Source of the DNA: Bryobacterales bacterium
Lineage (GTDB): Bacteria; Acidobacteriota; Terriglobia; Bryobacterales; Bryobacteraceae
Assembly (NCBI GenBank): GCA_016721425.1
Contig: JADKID010000038.1
Coordinates: 868,001 to 932,000, forward strand
DNA length: 64,000 nt
Reading direction: 5' to 3'
Of the stretch, positions 43,987 through 52,480 are shown piece by piece. A program made the translations under genes and the position numbers. Each line of letters starts with the position of its first letter. Position 1 is the stretch's first letter. Under the pieces are notes generated by a model. The model was not told where the DNA came from, did not search any database, and was given only the letters and a program-made list of their open reading frames with translations.

Positions 43987-46920
43987 CTAAAACTCGATCT
44001 TCACCGCCACCTGCAAAATCCGCGGGTCCAGCGCCGTCGTCGGCGCCTGGAACGCCGCCACCGGCGTGAAGACCTTCGTCGTCGAGTTGTAGTTGAACGG
44101 CGTCCGGTTCACGTTCGCCACGTTCGCCCGATTGGCGAGGTTGAACGCCTCACCCATCAGCCGCAGCCGCACGCTCTCCCGGAACAGCGGGATCACCTTG
44201 CTGACGCGCGCATCCAGCGTGTACACGCTCGGCAGCGTGAACGTATTGCGGCCCGTCATCGGCGCACGGTCATTCCTCGTGTTGCCGTCGCGGTTCAGAT
44301 CGGCGTTGCCGCCCAGCCCGCCCGAGTACGGGTTCCCGCTCCGGGCATTGAATATGCCCGAAATCTGCCAGCCATTCACCGCGTAACGGACAAACCCGTT
44401 CTGCGACCCCTTCCAGTAGTTGAGATCCCAGACGGCCGATGCAACAAAGCGGTGCTTCGTATTCGCGTCACCCAACGCGCGGTCCGCGTTCGGATTCAAC
44501 GTGTCCAGCGCCACCTTGCCGTCATCGCTGCCCACCACCACGCTCGTGGCGTCGGGCACCGTGTCGATCACCTTCGACCACGTGTAGTTCGTCAGCAACT
44601 GGAAGCTCTGCGAAAACCGCTTGGTCAGCTGCACAAACCCGCCGTGATAGGTGGAATCGGCGCCGGAATCAAACAGGCTGATGCGTCCAAAGTTCGTGTT
44701 CGGCCGCGTCGCCTGCCGCGTGTAGATCGTCGTCGGCGTGCCGTTCGCGAAGGTTGCCGTATCGGCAAACAGCGGGAACAGGTTGATGTCGCGCGTGCGC
44801 GAGAGGTGGTAGCCGTGCAAACCCAGATAGCCGAAGGTCACGGCGTAGTCTTTGGCAATCTGCATCTCGTAGCTCAGGTTCCACTGTGCCGTCAAAGCCT
44901 GCACATACTTCGGATCCACCACATAGATATCAGGCGTCCGGGAAGTGGTGGGAGGCGCAGCCAGGATGTTCGGATACGTCGGCAGATTGGCCGAGAGCGA
45001 ATATGTCTGCACCTGGATGCCGTTCTGCGAATGGGCCGTCCCGATCAGGATCGAAGGCGTCCGCGCATAAAAGATTCCATAGCCGCCGCGCACCACATGC
45101 TTGCCCTCCTGGTCCGCACGGTAGGCAAACCCAAAGCGGGGCGCATGGTTGTTGGTGTCCTTGTTGATGAAGTTGGTCCGCAGACCCGCCGCTGCCAGAC
45201 CCGCATTCGGGTTCAGTACGCTTGGCTGGGCGTAGCTCATCAGGTCGAAGCGGTAGCCGTAGTTCAGAGTCAGGCGGTCCGTCACTCGCCAGGCGTCCTG
45301 CACAAAGAGCCCGAGTTCGGTGACGTTTGGCTGCGTCAGCGCACCCGTCGTCCCCGCACCGGCAAACCCCTGCGTGAATTGGAAAGGCCGGCGCGCTGCA
45401 AAGTCCGCCAACGAGTTGAATCGATAGACGCCCGAGAAGTTACCCGGGAAGAAGTTGTCGATCTTCTCCACGTTGATGTCGGCGCCCGCCTTGAAGCTGT
45501 GCTTGCCGCGCAGATAGCTCACGCTATTGATGAACTGATACCGCTTGGCGTTGGTGTAGCGCGGCGAAAAGTTGTTCCGCCCGAACGTGAACGATCCGCC
45601 GCTCTGGTTCACCACCGTCTCGGGCGCCGTCGTGTTCGATTCGCCCGGCTCGTCGTCCGTCAGGAAGTTGAAACGCGAATCAAATACCATCGCCGAGCCG
45701 ATAGTCTTGCTGTAGTTCACCGCGTAGTGATTGGTGGAAACCAGCGCGTTACCGGTGTGCTCCTGCGCGCTCTGGCTGCCTGCGTTTTCGAAGTTCTGTC
45801 CGCGGAAGCGGTGGAAGTTCAACCGCACGCTCAGCCGTTGCGTGTTTGAGAGGTTGTAGTCCACCTTCGCCAGGCCGATGTCGTTGTTATACCCGGTAGT
45901 GTAGGACGTCATGTACTTTGCCAACTCCGCCGCGCCCTGCTGCGACAGCGCGTCGCCGGGCACCGTGAAGTTGAAAAACACCGGGTTCGGATTCAGGTTC
46001 CGCTGCCCGTCATAGCTCAGGAAGAAGAACAACTTGTCCTTCTTCACCGGACCGCCCACCGTGCCGCCGTATTGGTTGTAGTGGTAGGGCTGCCGCACGA
46101 TGCCGCGCGACTTGTTGATGAAGGTATTGGCGTTCATCTCGCGGTCGCGGAAAAACCAGAACGCGTTGCCGTGGATCTGGTTGGTGCCCGATTTCGTCAC
46201 CACGTTGATCACGCCGCCGCCGGCCCGCCCGATCTCCGCCGCGTAGCCGTTCGTGTTCACCTGGAACTCCTCCACAGCGTCCTGCGAGAAGCTATACGGA
46301 TTGCGCCCCGATCCAGCCCGCCCGGCCGATTGGCCAAAGAACAGATTGTTCGAGTCCATCCCGTCCACCAGCAGGCTGTTCGCCGTGCCGCGCTGGCCGC
46401 CAAAGCTCAGGTCGCCGCCGCGCGGATCGCGGTTCACGCCCGGCGTCAGCAGCGTGAAGTCCAGAAAGTTACGGCCGTTGATCGGCAGCTCTTTCACCGC
46501 GCGCTCGTTCACGCTGGTGGAGGTCTGCGAACGCGTGGTTTCCACCAGCGGCAGCTCGCCGCTTACCGTGATGCTCTCCGCCGTCGAGCCCACCGTCAGT
46601 GCGGCGTCCAGCGTGATCAGCGCGCCCACCGTCAGGTCGATGTCGTTGCGCTTGATGGCCTTGAATCCGGCCTTGTCGATCGAAAGGTTATACCGTCCAA
46701 CGGGGACGCGAATGAATGAGTAGATTCCGCTGGCATTGGTTTCCAGCACACGGGTGAAGCCGGTCTGTTCACTGTTGAGCGTGACTTTGGCTGATTGGAC
46801 GGCCGCTCCGGAGGGGTCCGTCACCGTGCCTGTTACTGTGGCGCCACCGGCTTCCGACTGAGCCAAAAGGCTGCCGGAGAGTACGAAGACACTAAGGGCT
46901 GAAGCGAGCAAACGATGCAT
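43987..46920 (-). CDS. Oar-like TonB-dependent receptor
   Basis: A 977-aa outer-membrane protein: signal peptide (HRLLASALSVFVLSGSLLAQ), a carboxypeptidase-regulatory-like Ig domain (~28-110; ATVTGTVTDPSGAAVQSAKV), a plug (~120-240; VNERAVKELPINGRNFLDFT, DGMDSNNLFFGQS) and a long beta-barrel ending in the aromatic C terminus AVKIEF. This class is abundant in Acidobacteriota and is thought to import large carbohydrates or peptides or to act in adhesion (Oar of Myxococcus). No SusD-like partner is present. It ends in its own terminator; upstream it is 35 nt from the sigma-54 activator on the same strand. Confidence 0.9.
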   Translation of the reverse strand: MHRLLASALSVFVLSGSLLAQSEAGGATVTGTVTDPSGAAVQSAKVTLNSEQTGFTRVLETNASGIYSFIRVPVGRYNLSIDKAGFKAIKRNDIDLTVGALITLDAALTVGSTAESITVSGELPLVETTRSQTSTSVNERAVKELPINGRNFLDFTLLTPGVNRDPRGGDLSFGGQRGTANSLLVDGMDSNNLFFGQSAGRAGSGRNPYSFSQDAVEEFQVNTNGYAAEIGRAGGGVINVVTKSGTNQIHGNAFWFFRDREMNANTFINKSRGIVRQPYHYNQYGGTVGGPVKKDKLFFFLSYDGQRNLNPNPVFFNFTVPGDALSQQGAAELAKYMTSYTTGYNNDIGLAKVDYNLSNTQRLSVRLNFHRFRGQNFENAGSQSAQEHTGNALVSTNHYAVNYSKTIGSAMVFDSRFNFLTDDEPGESNTTAPETVVNQSGGSFTFGRNNFSPRYTNAKRYQFINSVSYLRGKHSFKAGADINVEKIDNFFPGNFSGVYRFNSLADFAARRPFQFTQGFAGAGTTGALTQPNVTELGLFVQDAWRVTDRLTLNYGYRFDLMSYAQPSVLNPNAGLAAAGLRTNFINKDTNNHAPRFGFAYRADQEGKHVVRGGYGIFYARTPSILIGTAHSQNGIQVQTYSLSANLPTYPNILAAPPTTSRTPDIYVVDPKYVQALTAQWNLSYEMQIAKDYAVTFGYLGLHGYHLSRTRDINLFPLFADTATFANGTPTTIYTRQATRPNTNFGRISLFDSGADSTYHGGFVQLTKRFSQSFQLLTNYTWSKVIDTVPDATSVVVGSDDGKVALDTLNPNADRALGDANTKHRFVASAVWDLNYWKGSQNGFVRYAVNGWQISGIFNARSGNPYSGGLGGNADLNRDGNTRNDRAPMTGRNTFTLPSVYTLDARVSKVIPLFRESVRLRLMGEAFNLANRANVANVNRTPFNYNSTTKVFTPVAAFQAPTTALDPRILQVAVKIEF

Positions 46921-46955
46921 AATCCCATTCTACCGGGACTCATCCAGCTTCCGCC

Positions 46956-48296
46956 CTATCTTAGGTCGAACTTCTTCATCTTGTAACGCAATGTATCGCG
47001 CGTGATCTTCAGCAGCCGCGCCGCCTGTGTCTGATTGCCGCCCGTTTTCTCCAGCGCGGAGATCACCAACCGCCGTTCGCTGTCTTCCAACGAGATGCCA
47101 TCCTCTGGAAAATTCGCCGCGGCCTGCGCTGGCGGCGCCATCAGTGTTTGACTGTGCGACACCGACATCGGCAGGCTCACCGGCGTGATGTAGCTGGAAT
47201 CCTCCAGAATCATCGCCCGCTCGAGCGCATTGCGCAGCTCTCTTACGTTGCCCGGCCAGTCATGCGACACCAGCAGCCGCATCGCGTCCGCCGAGATGCC
47301 CTCCATGCGCCGCTTGAACTTGCGGTTGTAGTGGTCCAGGAAGAAGTTCGCCAGCGTCGGAATGTCTTCCGGCCTGTCGCGCAGCGGCGGGATCGTCAGG
47401 TGGATGACATTCAACCGGAAGAACAGATCCTGCCGGAACGCTCCTTCCCGCACTGCTTCCCGCAGGTTCTTGTTCGTGGCCGCAATCACGCGCAGGTCCA
47501 GCTTGATGTCCTTCAAGCCGCCCAGCCGCCGGAAGCACTGCTCCTCCAGTACGCGTAGCAGTTTGGCTTGCAGCATCATCGGGATCTCGCCGATTTCGTC
47601 CAGGAACAGTGTGCCCCGGTCCGCCAGCTCAAAAATGCCCTTTTTCTGCGCTCTGGCGTCCGTAAAAGCGCCCTTTTCGTACCCGAACAGCTCACTTTCC
47701 AGCAGCGTCTCCGGGATGGCCGCGCAGTTGATCGCAATGAACGGCTCCGCCTGCCGCACGCTCTGATAGTGCAGCGTCTTGGCGATCAGATCCTTGCCCA
47801 CGCCGTTGTCGCCCTCAATCAGCACCGTCGTCGCTTCGCTGATCGCCACGCGCCGCACAAAGTGCATCACCTCGCGCATCGCCGGCGAGTCGGCGATGAT
47901 CTCGCGCTTCTGCGGCTCCACCTCGGCCGTCACATCCTTAATGGTGGCAACCGCGCCTTCCAGCGATCCATTGTCGCGGTAGAGCTGGCTGGTCCGAATG
48001 ACAACCAGCCGCTCCATTCCGTTCTTTGTATGCAGCCGTACCGTCGAGTTGGCCCCGTTCGATTGCGTTAGGCCAGTGTGCATCCCGCAACCCGGCTCGC
48101 AGCTCTGGCAGCGGAACATGTCATGACAATCCCGGCCCACCAAATCTTCCGCCGTCATGTCGAACAGCCGCTCGGCCGCCGCGTTCACACCCGTAATGAT
48201 GTGGTTGGTGTCATACAGCACCAACGCGTCCGAGAGTTGATCGAAGACCGACGTCAGTACGTTTGCGTTCTGCCAGTTAGACGAGAGTTTGGCCAT
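46956..48296 (-). CDS. Sigma-54-dependent activator with Cys-rich PAS domain
   Basis: A 446-aa NtrC-family enhancer-binding protein without a receiver. PAS at ~12-130 (VFDQLSDALVLYDTNHIITG) with a Cys cluster CHDMFRCQSCEPGCGM that could hold an Fe-S cluster, heme or act as a thiol switch; the AAA+ domain ~135-370 has Walker A EGDNGVGKDLIAKTL, the sigma-54 contact loop as GAFTDA, and Walker B GTLFLDEIGEI; the C-terminal Fis-type HTH is NQTQAARLLKITRDTLRYKM. It is divergent from the cytochrome cluster, and a good sigma-54 promoter lies in the 289 bp between them, so it very likely controls that cluster in response to redox state. Confidence 0.92.
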   Translation of the reverse strand: MAKLSSNWQNANVLTSVFDQLSDALVLYDTNHIITGVNAAAERLFDMTAEDLVGRDCHDMFRCQSCEPGCGMHTGLTQSNGANSTVRLHTKNGMERLVVIRTSQLYRDNGSLEGAVATIKDVTAEVEPQKREIIADSPAMREVMHFVRRVAISEATTVLIEGDNGVGKDLIAKTLHYQSVRQAEPFIAINCAAIPETLLESELFGYEKGAFTDARAQKKGIFELADRGTLFLDEIGEIPMMLQAKLLRVLEEQCFRRLGGLKDIKLDLRVIAATNKNLREAVREGAFRQDLFFRLNVIHLTIPPLRDRPEDIPTLANFFLDHYNRKFKRRMEGISADAMRLLVSHDWPGNVRELRNALERAMILEDSSYITPVSLPMSVSHSQTLMAPPAQAAANFPEDGISLEDSERRLVISALEKTGGNQTQAARLLKITRDTLRYKMKKFDLR

Positions 48297-48434
48297 ATGC
48301 CCCTGTGCATCCCTATTGTATGGCTACCGGGCTGGATAGGAAAGGGGGGATGACTCAAAACTGGGGCAATTCCCCCAACGGCAGCGTCTGGCCCAGCAAC
48401 CACTCCCACTGCCACGCCCTCGCCACCCCTGCAA

Positions 48435-48451
48435 GCTTCAGATTTTGAAGC
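48435..48451. promoter_or_regulatory. Dyad upstream of the sigma-54 promoter
   Basis: Inverted repeat GCTTCA-GATTT-TGAAGC followed by CTTTTTG on the plus strand. It could be an activator-binding (UAS) palindrome for the Fis domain, 21 nt before the -24 element, or a small terminator protecting the cluster from upstream transcription. The distance is short for a UAS. Confidence 0.4.
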
Positions 48452-48471
48452 CTTTTTGTCGCTCTGCGCAA

Positions 48472-48487
48472 TGGCCTCTGGATTGCA
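48472..48487 (+). promoter_or_regulatory. Sigma-54 (RpoN) promoter of the redox cluster
   Basis: TGGCCTCTGGATTGCA matches the -24/-12 pattern TGGCNN-N5-TTGCA with the exact GG-N10-GC spacing (GG at 48473-48474, GC at 48485-48486). Expected start near 48498, about 90 nt before the first gene (ATG 48586). A sigma-54 activator is encoded divergently at 46956-48296. Confidence 0.65.
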
Positions 48488-48585
48488 TAACTGGACAGCG
48501 AGACTGTAGTCCCGAGAACAGTATGTCCTCGGGAGGCAGGCGAAGACAGGCTCCGAGAAGTCAGGCCAAAAACAGACAGGCCCTT

Positions 48586-48948
48586 ATGGGATCAATTCAG
48601 ATTGCCTTGAGCGACACCGCAAAAGCCGACGCCCTACGCGTCTTGCTGGCGCGTAGCACCCATGTGCCCGTTCTTTGCGTGGAGTCTCCCAACTATGAGG
48701 AAGCCTGCGCCGTGGTTCTTGACGGAAGGCGCTTTAGCGCCGAACCTGGTCCACTACCCCACCCGGAGCGCATCGTCCTCATCACCAACAACGATCCAAT
48801 CCACCTGCGCGAGGCGTGGGAGGCCGGAGTGAATTCCGTCCTGACGGAGCAGGATCCCATGAATACCGTCGTGCTGGCAGTCCTGGCGTCCTGCCTGCGC
48901 ACCAGTTCCACGAGACAGAAACCGGTCGCCAACCGGGGGCGGCCATGA
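48586..48948 (+). CDS. Degenerate receiver-like protein
   Basis: A 120-aa protein from the ATG at 48586; a longer open frame upstream would cover the promoter. Pattern of strands and helices (IQIALSDTAKADALRVLLAR; RIVLITNNDPIHLREAWEAG; VNSVLTEQDPMNTVVLAVLA) is that of a CheY-like receiver, but the acidic pair and the Lys are not in standard form, and the only candidate phospho-Asp is in VVLDGRRF. It may be a phosphorylation-independent pseudo-receiver. First gene downstream of the sigma-54 promoter. Confidence 0.6.
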   Translation: MGSIQIALSDTAKADALRVLLARSTHVPVLCVESPNYEEACAVVLDGRRFSAEPGPLPHPERIVLITNNDPIHLREAWEAGVNSVLTEQDPMNTVVLAVLASCLRTSSTRQKPVANRGRP

Positions 48949-48998
48949 TCGGCATCCCGGAAGTTCGTTTTCATCCTACGAGAAAAGGAGATTGAAAT

Positions 48999-49280
48999 AT
49001 GACTAGCCTGCTTCCTTTTGCAATTGCCTGGTGCCTGTTAGGGGTCGTGGTTATCGGCCTCGCGTTCAAGCGCAAGCAAGTCGCTGCCCACGAGGACGAC
49101 TCGCTCCATCTCAACGCCAGCTCCGGAGTGGTCACCGAGCAGGTCTCGATGGCCCAGAAACTGGAAGCCATCGATAAGTGGGGCAAGATGCTCACCATCC
49201 TCCTGGTTGTCACCGGGCTCGCACTGGCAGTAGCCTATGGCATGAGCATCTGGGACGCCACCTCCAAGGCCGGCTTCTAA
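48999..49280 (+). CDS. Small two-helix membrane protein of the redox cluster
   Basis: A 93-aa protein with helices at ~4-22 and ~62-82 and a ~40-residue hydrophilic loop (KRKQVAAHEDDSLHLNASSG). A strong AAGGAG lies 10 nt before the ATG. It resembles small subunits that accompany membrane cytochromes but no family is recognised. It sits between the receiver-like gene and the nine-heme cytochrome, followed by a GC hairpin. Confidence 0.65.
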   Translation: MTSLLPFAIAWCLLGVVVIGLAFKRKQVAAHEDDSLHLNASSGVVTEQVSMAQKLEAIDKWGKMLTILLVVTGLALAVAYGMSIWDATSKAGF

Positions 49281-49295
49281 CCTCCGCCTCTTCTC

Positions 49296-49327
49296 CCGGG
49301 CCGCCCTTTCGCCGGGCGGCCCGGTTT
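49296..49327 (+). terminator. Intercistronic GC hairpin
   Basis: Perfect 11-bp stem CCGGGCCGCCC / GGGCGGCCCGG with a 7-nt loop and three T after it, located between the 93-aa gene and the cytochrome gene. The T tract is short, so it is more likely an attenuator or mRNA-stabilising hairpin that lowers cytochrome expression relative to the upstream genes than a full stop. Confidence 0.6.
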
Positions 49328-49353
49328 GCAATTCGGCTTCACAAGGATTCCGC

Positions 49354-51003
49354 ATGAAACTGGGCTTTTTCATAGCACTCGCACTCTTCGCCTGCCTGCC
49401 TGCATCAGGCCAGAAGACGGCCGTCCCCAAGCCCTCGGCGCCTAACTCCGTTTGCGCCGATTGCCATCAGGATGAGGGCCCCAAGCTGGCCAAATCCACC
49501 CACTCCGCTGTTGCGTGCGCCTCCTGCCACCTCAAGCACGAAGAGTACCCGCATCCTGAAAAGCAGCCCAAACCTCAGTGCAAAACCTGCCATGAACAGG
49601 CCGCCAACGACTACGAGCAGAGCGAGCACGCCCAGCAGATGCGGCGCGGCAATGGCATGGCGCCGGAGTGCGCCACCTGCCACGGCGCCCCTCACGATGT
49701 AACCTCCACCCGCTCCCAGGACTTCCACAAAGCCGTCCCCGATACCTGCGCCATGTGCCATGACAAGGAGGCCGCGCAGTTCCAGCAGAGCGTCCATGGC
49801 AAGGCCGTAGCCGCCAACATCAAGGACGCGCCCGTCTGCACCGATTGCCACGGCGGCCACCGCGTCCTCAAGGCCAAGGACCCCAAGTCCACCGTATTCG
49901 CCGCCAGTGTGCCCGATACCTGCGGCCACTGCCACGGCGATCTCCGCCTGATGAAGCGGTTCGGCCTCCCGTCCGATCGCATTACATCCTTCAACTCCAG
50001 CTTCCACGGCCTGGCCCTCAAGTCCGGCAACCAGAGCGTGGCCGATTGCGCCTCCTGCCACGGATTCCACGATATCCTCGCCTCTTCCGACCCGAAATCC
50101 AAGACCAACGCCAAGAATCTCCCCGCAACCTGCGGGGCGTGCCACCCCGGAGCCGGCAGCCGCTTTACCATCGGGCCCATTCACGAGGTCCAGGGCGCCG
50201 ACGCCGCCCTCCCCATCCAATACGCCCAACTGTTCTACATCCTCGTCATCCCCGGTACCATCGGCTTCATGCTGCTCCATCACGCCGGCGATTTCCTGAT
50301 GAAGCTGCGCTTTATGCGCTTCCGCGGCCACAACATCTCCCTCCAACTCCTCCGCGCTCCGGCGCCCAAACACGAGCGCATGTATCTGGCCGAGCGCATC
50401 CAGCACGTCCTGCTGGCCGTCAGTTTCATCACGCTCTCCTATACCGGCTTCGCGCTCCACTATTCCGATTCCTGGTGGGCCAGCCCCTTCCTGCAGTGGG
50501 AGAGTTCGTTCCCCGTGCGCGGCACCGTCCACCGCGTCGCCGCCGCCATCCTGGTCATCACCTCCATCGGCCACATCGTCTCGCTGTTCATGAGCCGCCG
50601 CCTGCGCGATCACTGGAAGGAGTTTCTCCCGGTGGTCGGCGACATCCGTGAAACTGTCGAAGGTACGCTTTGGCGCCTCGGCCTCCGCAAGGAGCGGCCG
50701 TTCCAGTCGCCCCACTGCTACATCGAGAAGATCGAATACTGGGCCCTCGTCTGGGGTACCCTCATCATGGCCGTCACCGGCGTCCTGCTCTGGTTCAATA
50801 ATTGGACCATGACCATCCTGCCCAAGGTCTGGATCGATCTGGCCCGCGTCGTTCACTTCTACGAGGCGGTGCTGGCCACCCTCGCCATCTTCGTCTGGCA
50901 CTTCTACTCCGTGATCTTCGATCCTGAGGTCTACCCCATGGATCAGTCCTGGATCACCGGCTACAGTCCCAGACCGGAGCGCGAGTCTCATCACGGCGAT
51001 TGA
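49354..51003 (+). CDS. Nine-heme cytochrome c fused to a cytochrome b membrane domain
   Basis: A 549-aa protein. Signal peptide at 1-19, then nine CXXCH heme sites at ~34-265 (CADCH, CASCH, CKTCH, CATCH, CAMCH, CTDCH, CGHCH, CASCH, CGACH) facing the periplasm, then a b561/formate-dehydrogenase-gamma-like domain (~290-540) with about five membrane helices and heme-ligand histidines in LLHHAGDF, RIQHVLLAV, TVHRVAAAILVITSIGH and VVHFYEAVLATLAIFVWHFY. It should exchange electrons between the quinone pool and a string of periplasmic hemes in one polypeptide. It lies 17 nt before the NapC/NirT-type gene, so they probably form one complex. Confidence 0.9.
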   Translation: MKLGFFIALALFACLPASGQKTAVPKPSAPNSVCADCHQDEGPKLAKSTHSAVACASCHLKHEEYPHPEKQPKPQCKTCHEQAANDYEQSEHAQQMRRGNGMAPECATCHGAPHDVTSTRSQDFHKAVPDTCAMCHDKEAAQFQQSVHGKAVAANIKDAPVCTDCHGGHRVLKAKDPKSTVFAASVPDTCGHCHGDLRLMKRFGLPSDRITSFNSSFHGLALKSGNQSVADCASCHGFHDILASSDPKSKTNAKNLPATCGACHPGAGSRFTIGPIHEVQGADAALPIQYAQLFYILVIPGTIGFMLLHHAGDFLMKLRFMRFRGHNISLQLLRAPAPKHERMYLAERIQHVLLAVSFITLSYTGFALHYSDSWWASPFLQWESSFPVRGTVHRVAAAILVITSIGHIVSLFMSRRLRDHWKEFLPVVGDIRETVEGTLWRLGLRKERPFQSPHCYIEKIEYWALVWGTLIMAVTGVLLWFNNWTMTILPKVWIDLARVVHFYEAVLATLAIFVWHFYSVIFDPEVYPMDQSWITGYSPRPERESHHGD

Positions 51004-51020
51004 AGTAAACTGGACGAACG

Positions 51021-52460
51021 ATGCGGATAAAAGAGTTCCTGGCCCCCATTGTCTATTTAGCGAGCAACCTGATCAGCCAGGCGGGCGTCGTGTTGGTGAC
51101 GACCTCTGGAATCCTGTGGCTGTTCCTGCTCCCCAGCTTTCTGAAGGGCGGCGCCGAAACCGCCTACCTCGGCATTCTCGAGTTCATGGTACTGCCCATG
51201 GTCTTTTTTGCCGGCCTGGGCTTGATCCCCATCGGCATCTGGTGGTACAAGAAACGGAACCGGGGCAAGCTGCCTCCGGTCTTTCCTCCCCTCGACCTCG
51301 CCAATCCACGGTTCCGCCGCATGCTGGCGTTCCTCGCCGCCACCACCGTGGTCAATCTCATCATCGGCGCCCAGTTGACGTATCGCGCCATCCACCACAT
51401 GGAGTCCACCAGCTTCTGCGGCCAGACCTGCCATACCGTCATGAAGCCCGAGTTCACCGCCTACCAGAGTTCGCCCCACTCCCGCGTGGAGTGTGTACAG
51501 TGCCATATCGGCCCCGGCGCCAACTGGTTCGTCAAGAGCAAAATCTCCGGCTCCTGGCAGCTCATCTCCGTCGCCTTCAATCTCTACCCCCGCCCCATTC
51601 AAACCCCCATCGAGAACCTCCGGCCCGCTCGCGAAACCTGCGAGATCTGCCATTGGCCGCAGAAATTCGGCGGCGATCGCGTCAAGGTCTTCAACAACTT
51701 CTCCGACGACGAGCAGACCAAGCTGACGAAATCCGTTCTCCTCGTTCATATCGGCGGCGGCAACGGTTTCGACGGCATCCACGGAGCTCACATGGGCCCC
51801 GGCGTGACGATGCGCTACGCCCACTCAGACCGCCAGCGCCAGAAGATCCCGTGGGTGGAACGCACCAGCGCACAGGGTGTCACCGAGGTCTACCGGGCCG
51901 ACGGCTACAAGGAAGACGGTCCAGGCAATCTCGAAGTCCGCACCATGGATTGCATGGATTGCCACAACCGGCCCTCCCATACCTACGAACTGCCGGAGCG
52001 CGCCATCAACCGCGCCCTCACCGCCGGCGAAATCGATCGCACTCTGCCCTTCGTTCGCAAAGTGGCCCTCGCCGTCGTCAAGGAAAAGTACGCCACCACC
52101 GAAATCTCGGAGCGCGATGTGCCCGGCAAGTTCAACGCCTGGTACGAGAAAAACCAGCCGGAGCTTTGGAAGACCAAGCGCGCCACCATCGAGAAGAGCG
52201 GCAAGGCGCTGCTCACCAGCGTCTTTGCCCGCAACATCTTCCCGGAGATGAACGTGCAGTGGGGCATGTATCCGAACAATGTCGGCCATACCGATTTTGA
52301 CGGCTGTTTCCGCTGCCACGACGAGCGCTCCTCCAAGAGCGGCAAGCGCACCATCACGCAGGACTGCAATACCTGCCACTCGCTTCTGGCTCAGGACGAG
52401 GAGTCACCTAAGATTCTGGCCGATCTGGGGCTTGACAAGGCGAAAACCCCAGGCAACTAA
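51021..52460 (+). CDS. NapC/NirT-type multiheme cytochrome c
   Basis: A 479-aa membrane cytochrome. N-terminal helices (~10-35, ~48-70, ~98-118), then heme sites: an unusual CX3CH (FCGQTCHTVM), followed by CVQCH, CEICH, CMDCH, CFRCH and CNTCH, so six hemes if the first is filled. The NapC-like core (FNLYPRPIQTPIENLRPARETCEICHWP) oxidises menaquinol and feeds periplasmic partners. The segment between hemes 3 and 4 (RYAHSDRQRQKIPWV) is larger than in short NapC. With the preceding c/b fusion it would build a quinone-linked electron conduit; the terminal acceptor is not encoded here. Confidence 0.9.
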   Translation: MRIKEFLAPIVYLASNLISQAGVVLVTTSGILWLFLLPSFLKGGAETAYLGILEFMVLPMVFFAGLGLIPIGIWWYKKRNRGKLPPVFPPLDLANPRFRRMLAFLAATTVVNLIIGAQLTYRAIHHMESTSFCGQTCHTVMKPEFTAYQSSPHSRVECVQCHIGPGANWFVKSKISGSWQLISVAFNLYPRPIQTPIENLRPARETCEICHWPQKFGGDRVKVFNNFSDDEQTKLTKSVLLVHIGGGNGFDGIHGAHMGPGVTMRYAHSDRQRQKIPWVERTSAQGVTEVYRADGYKEDGPGNLEVRTMDCMDCHNRPSHTYELPERAINRALTAGEIDRTLPFVRKVALAVVKEKYATTEISERDVPGKFNAWYEKNQPELWKTKRATIEKSGKALLTSVFARNIFPEMNVQWGMYPNNVGHTDFDGCFRCHDERSSKSGKRTITQDCNTCHSLLAQDEESPKILADLGLDKAKTPGN

Positions 52461-52480
52461 TGAATGCAGGGAGGCTGGCC

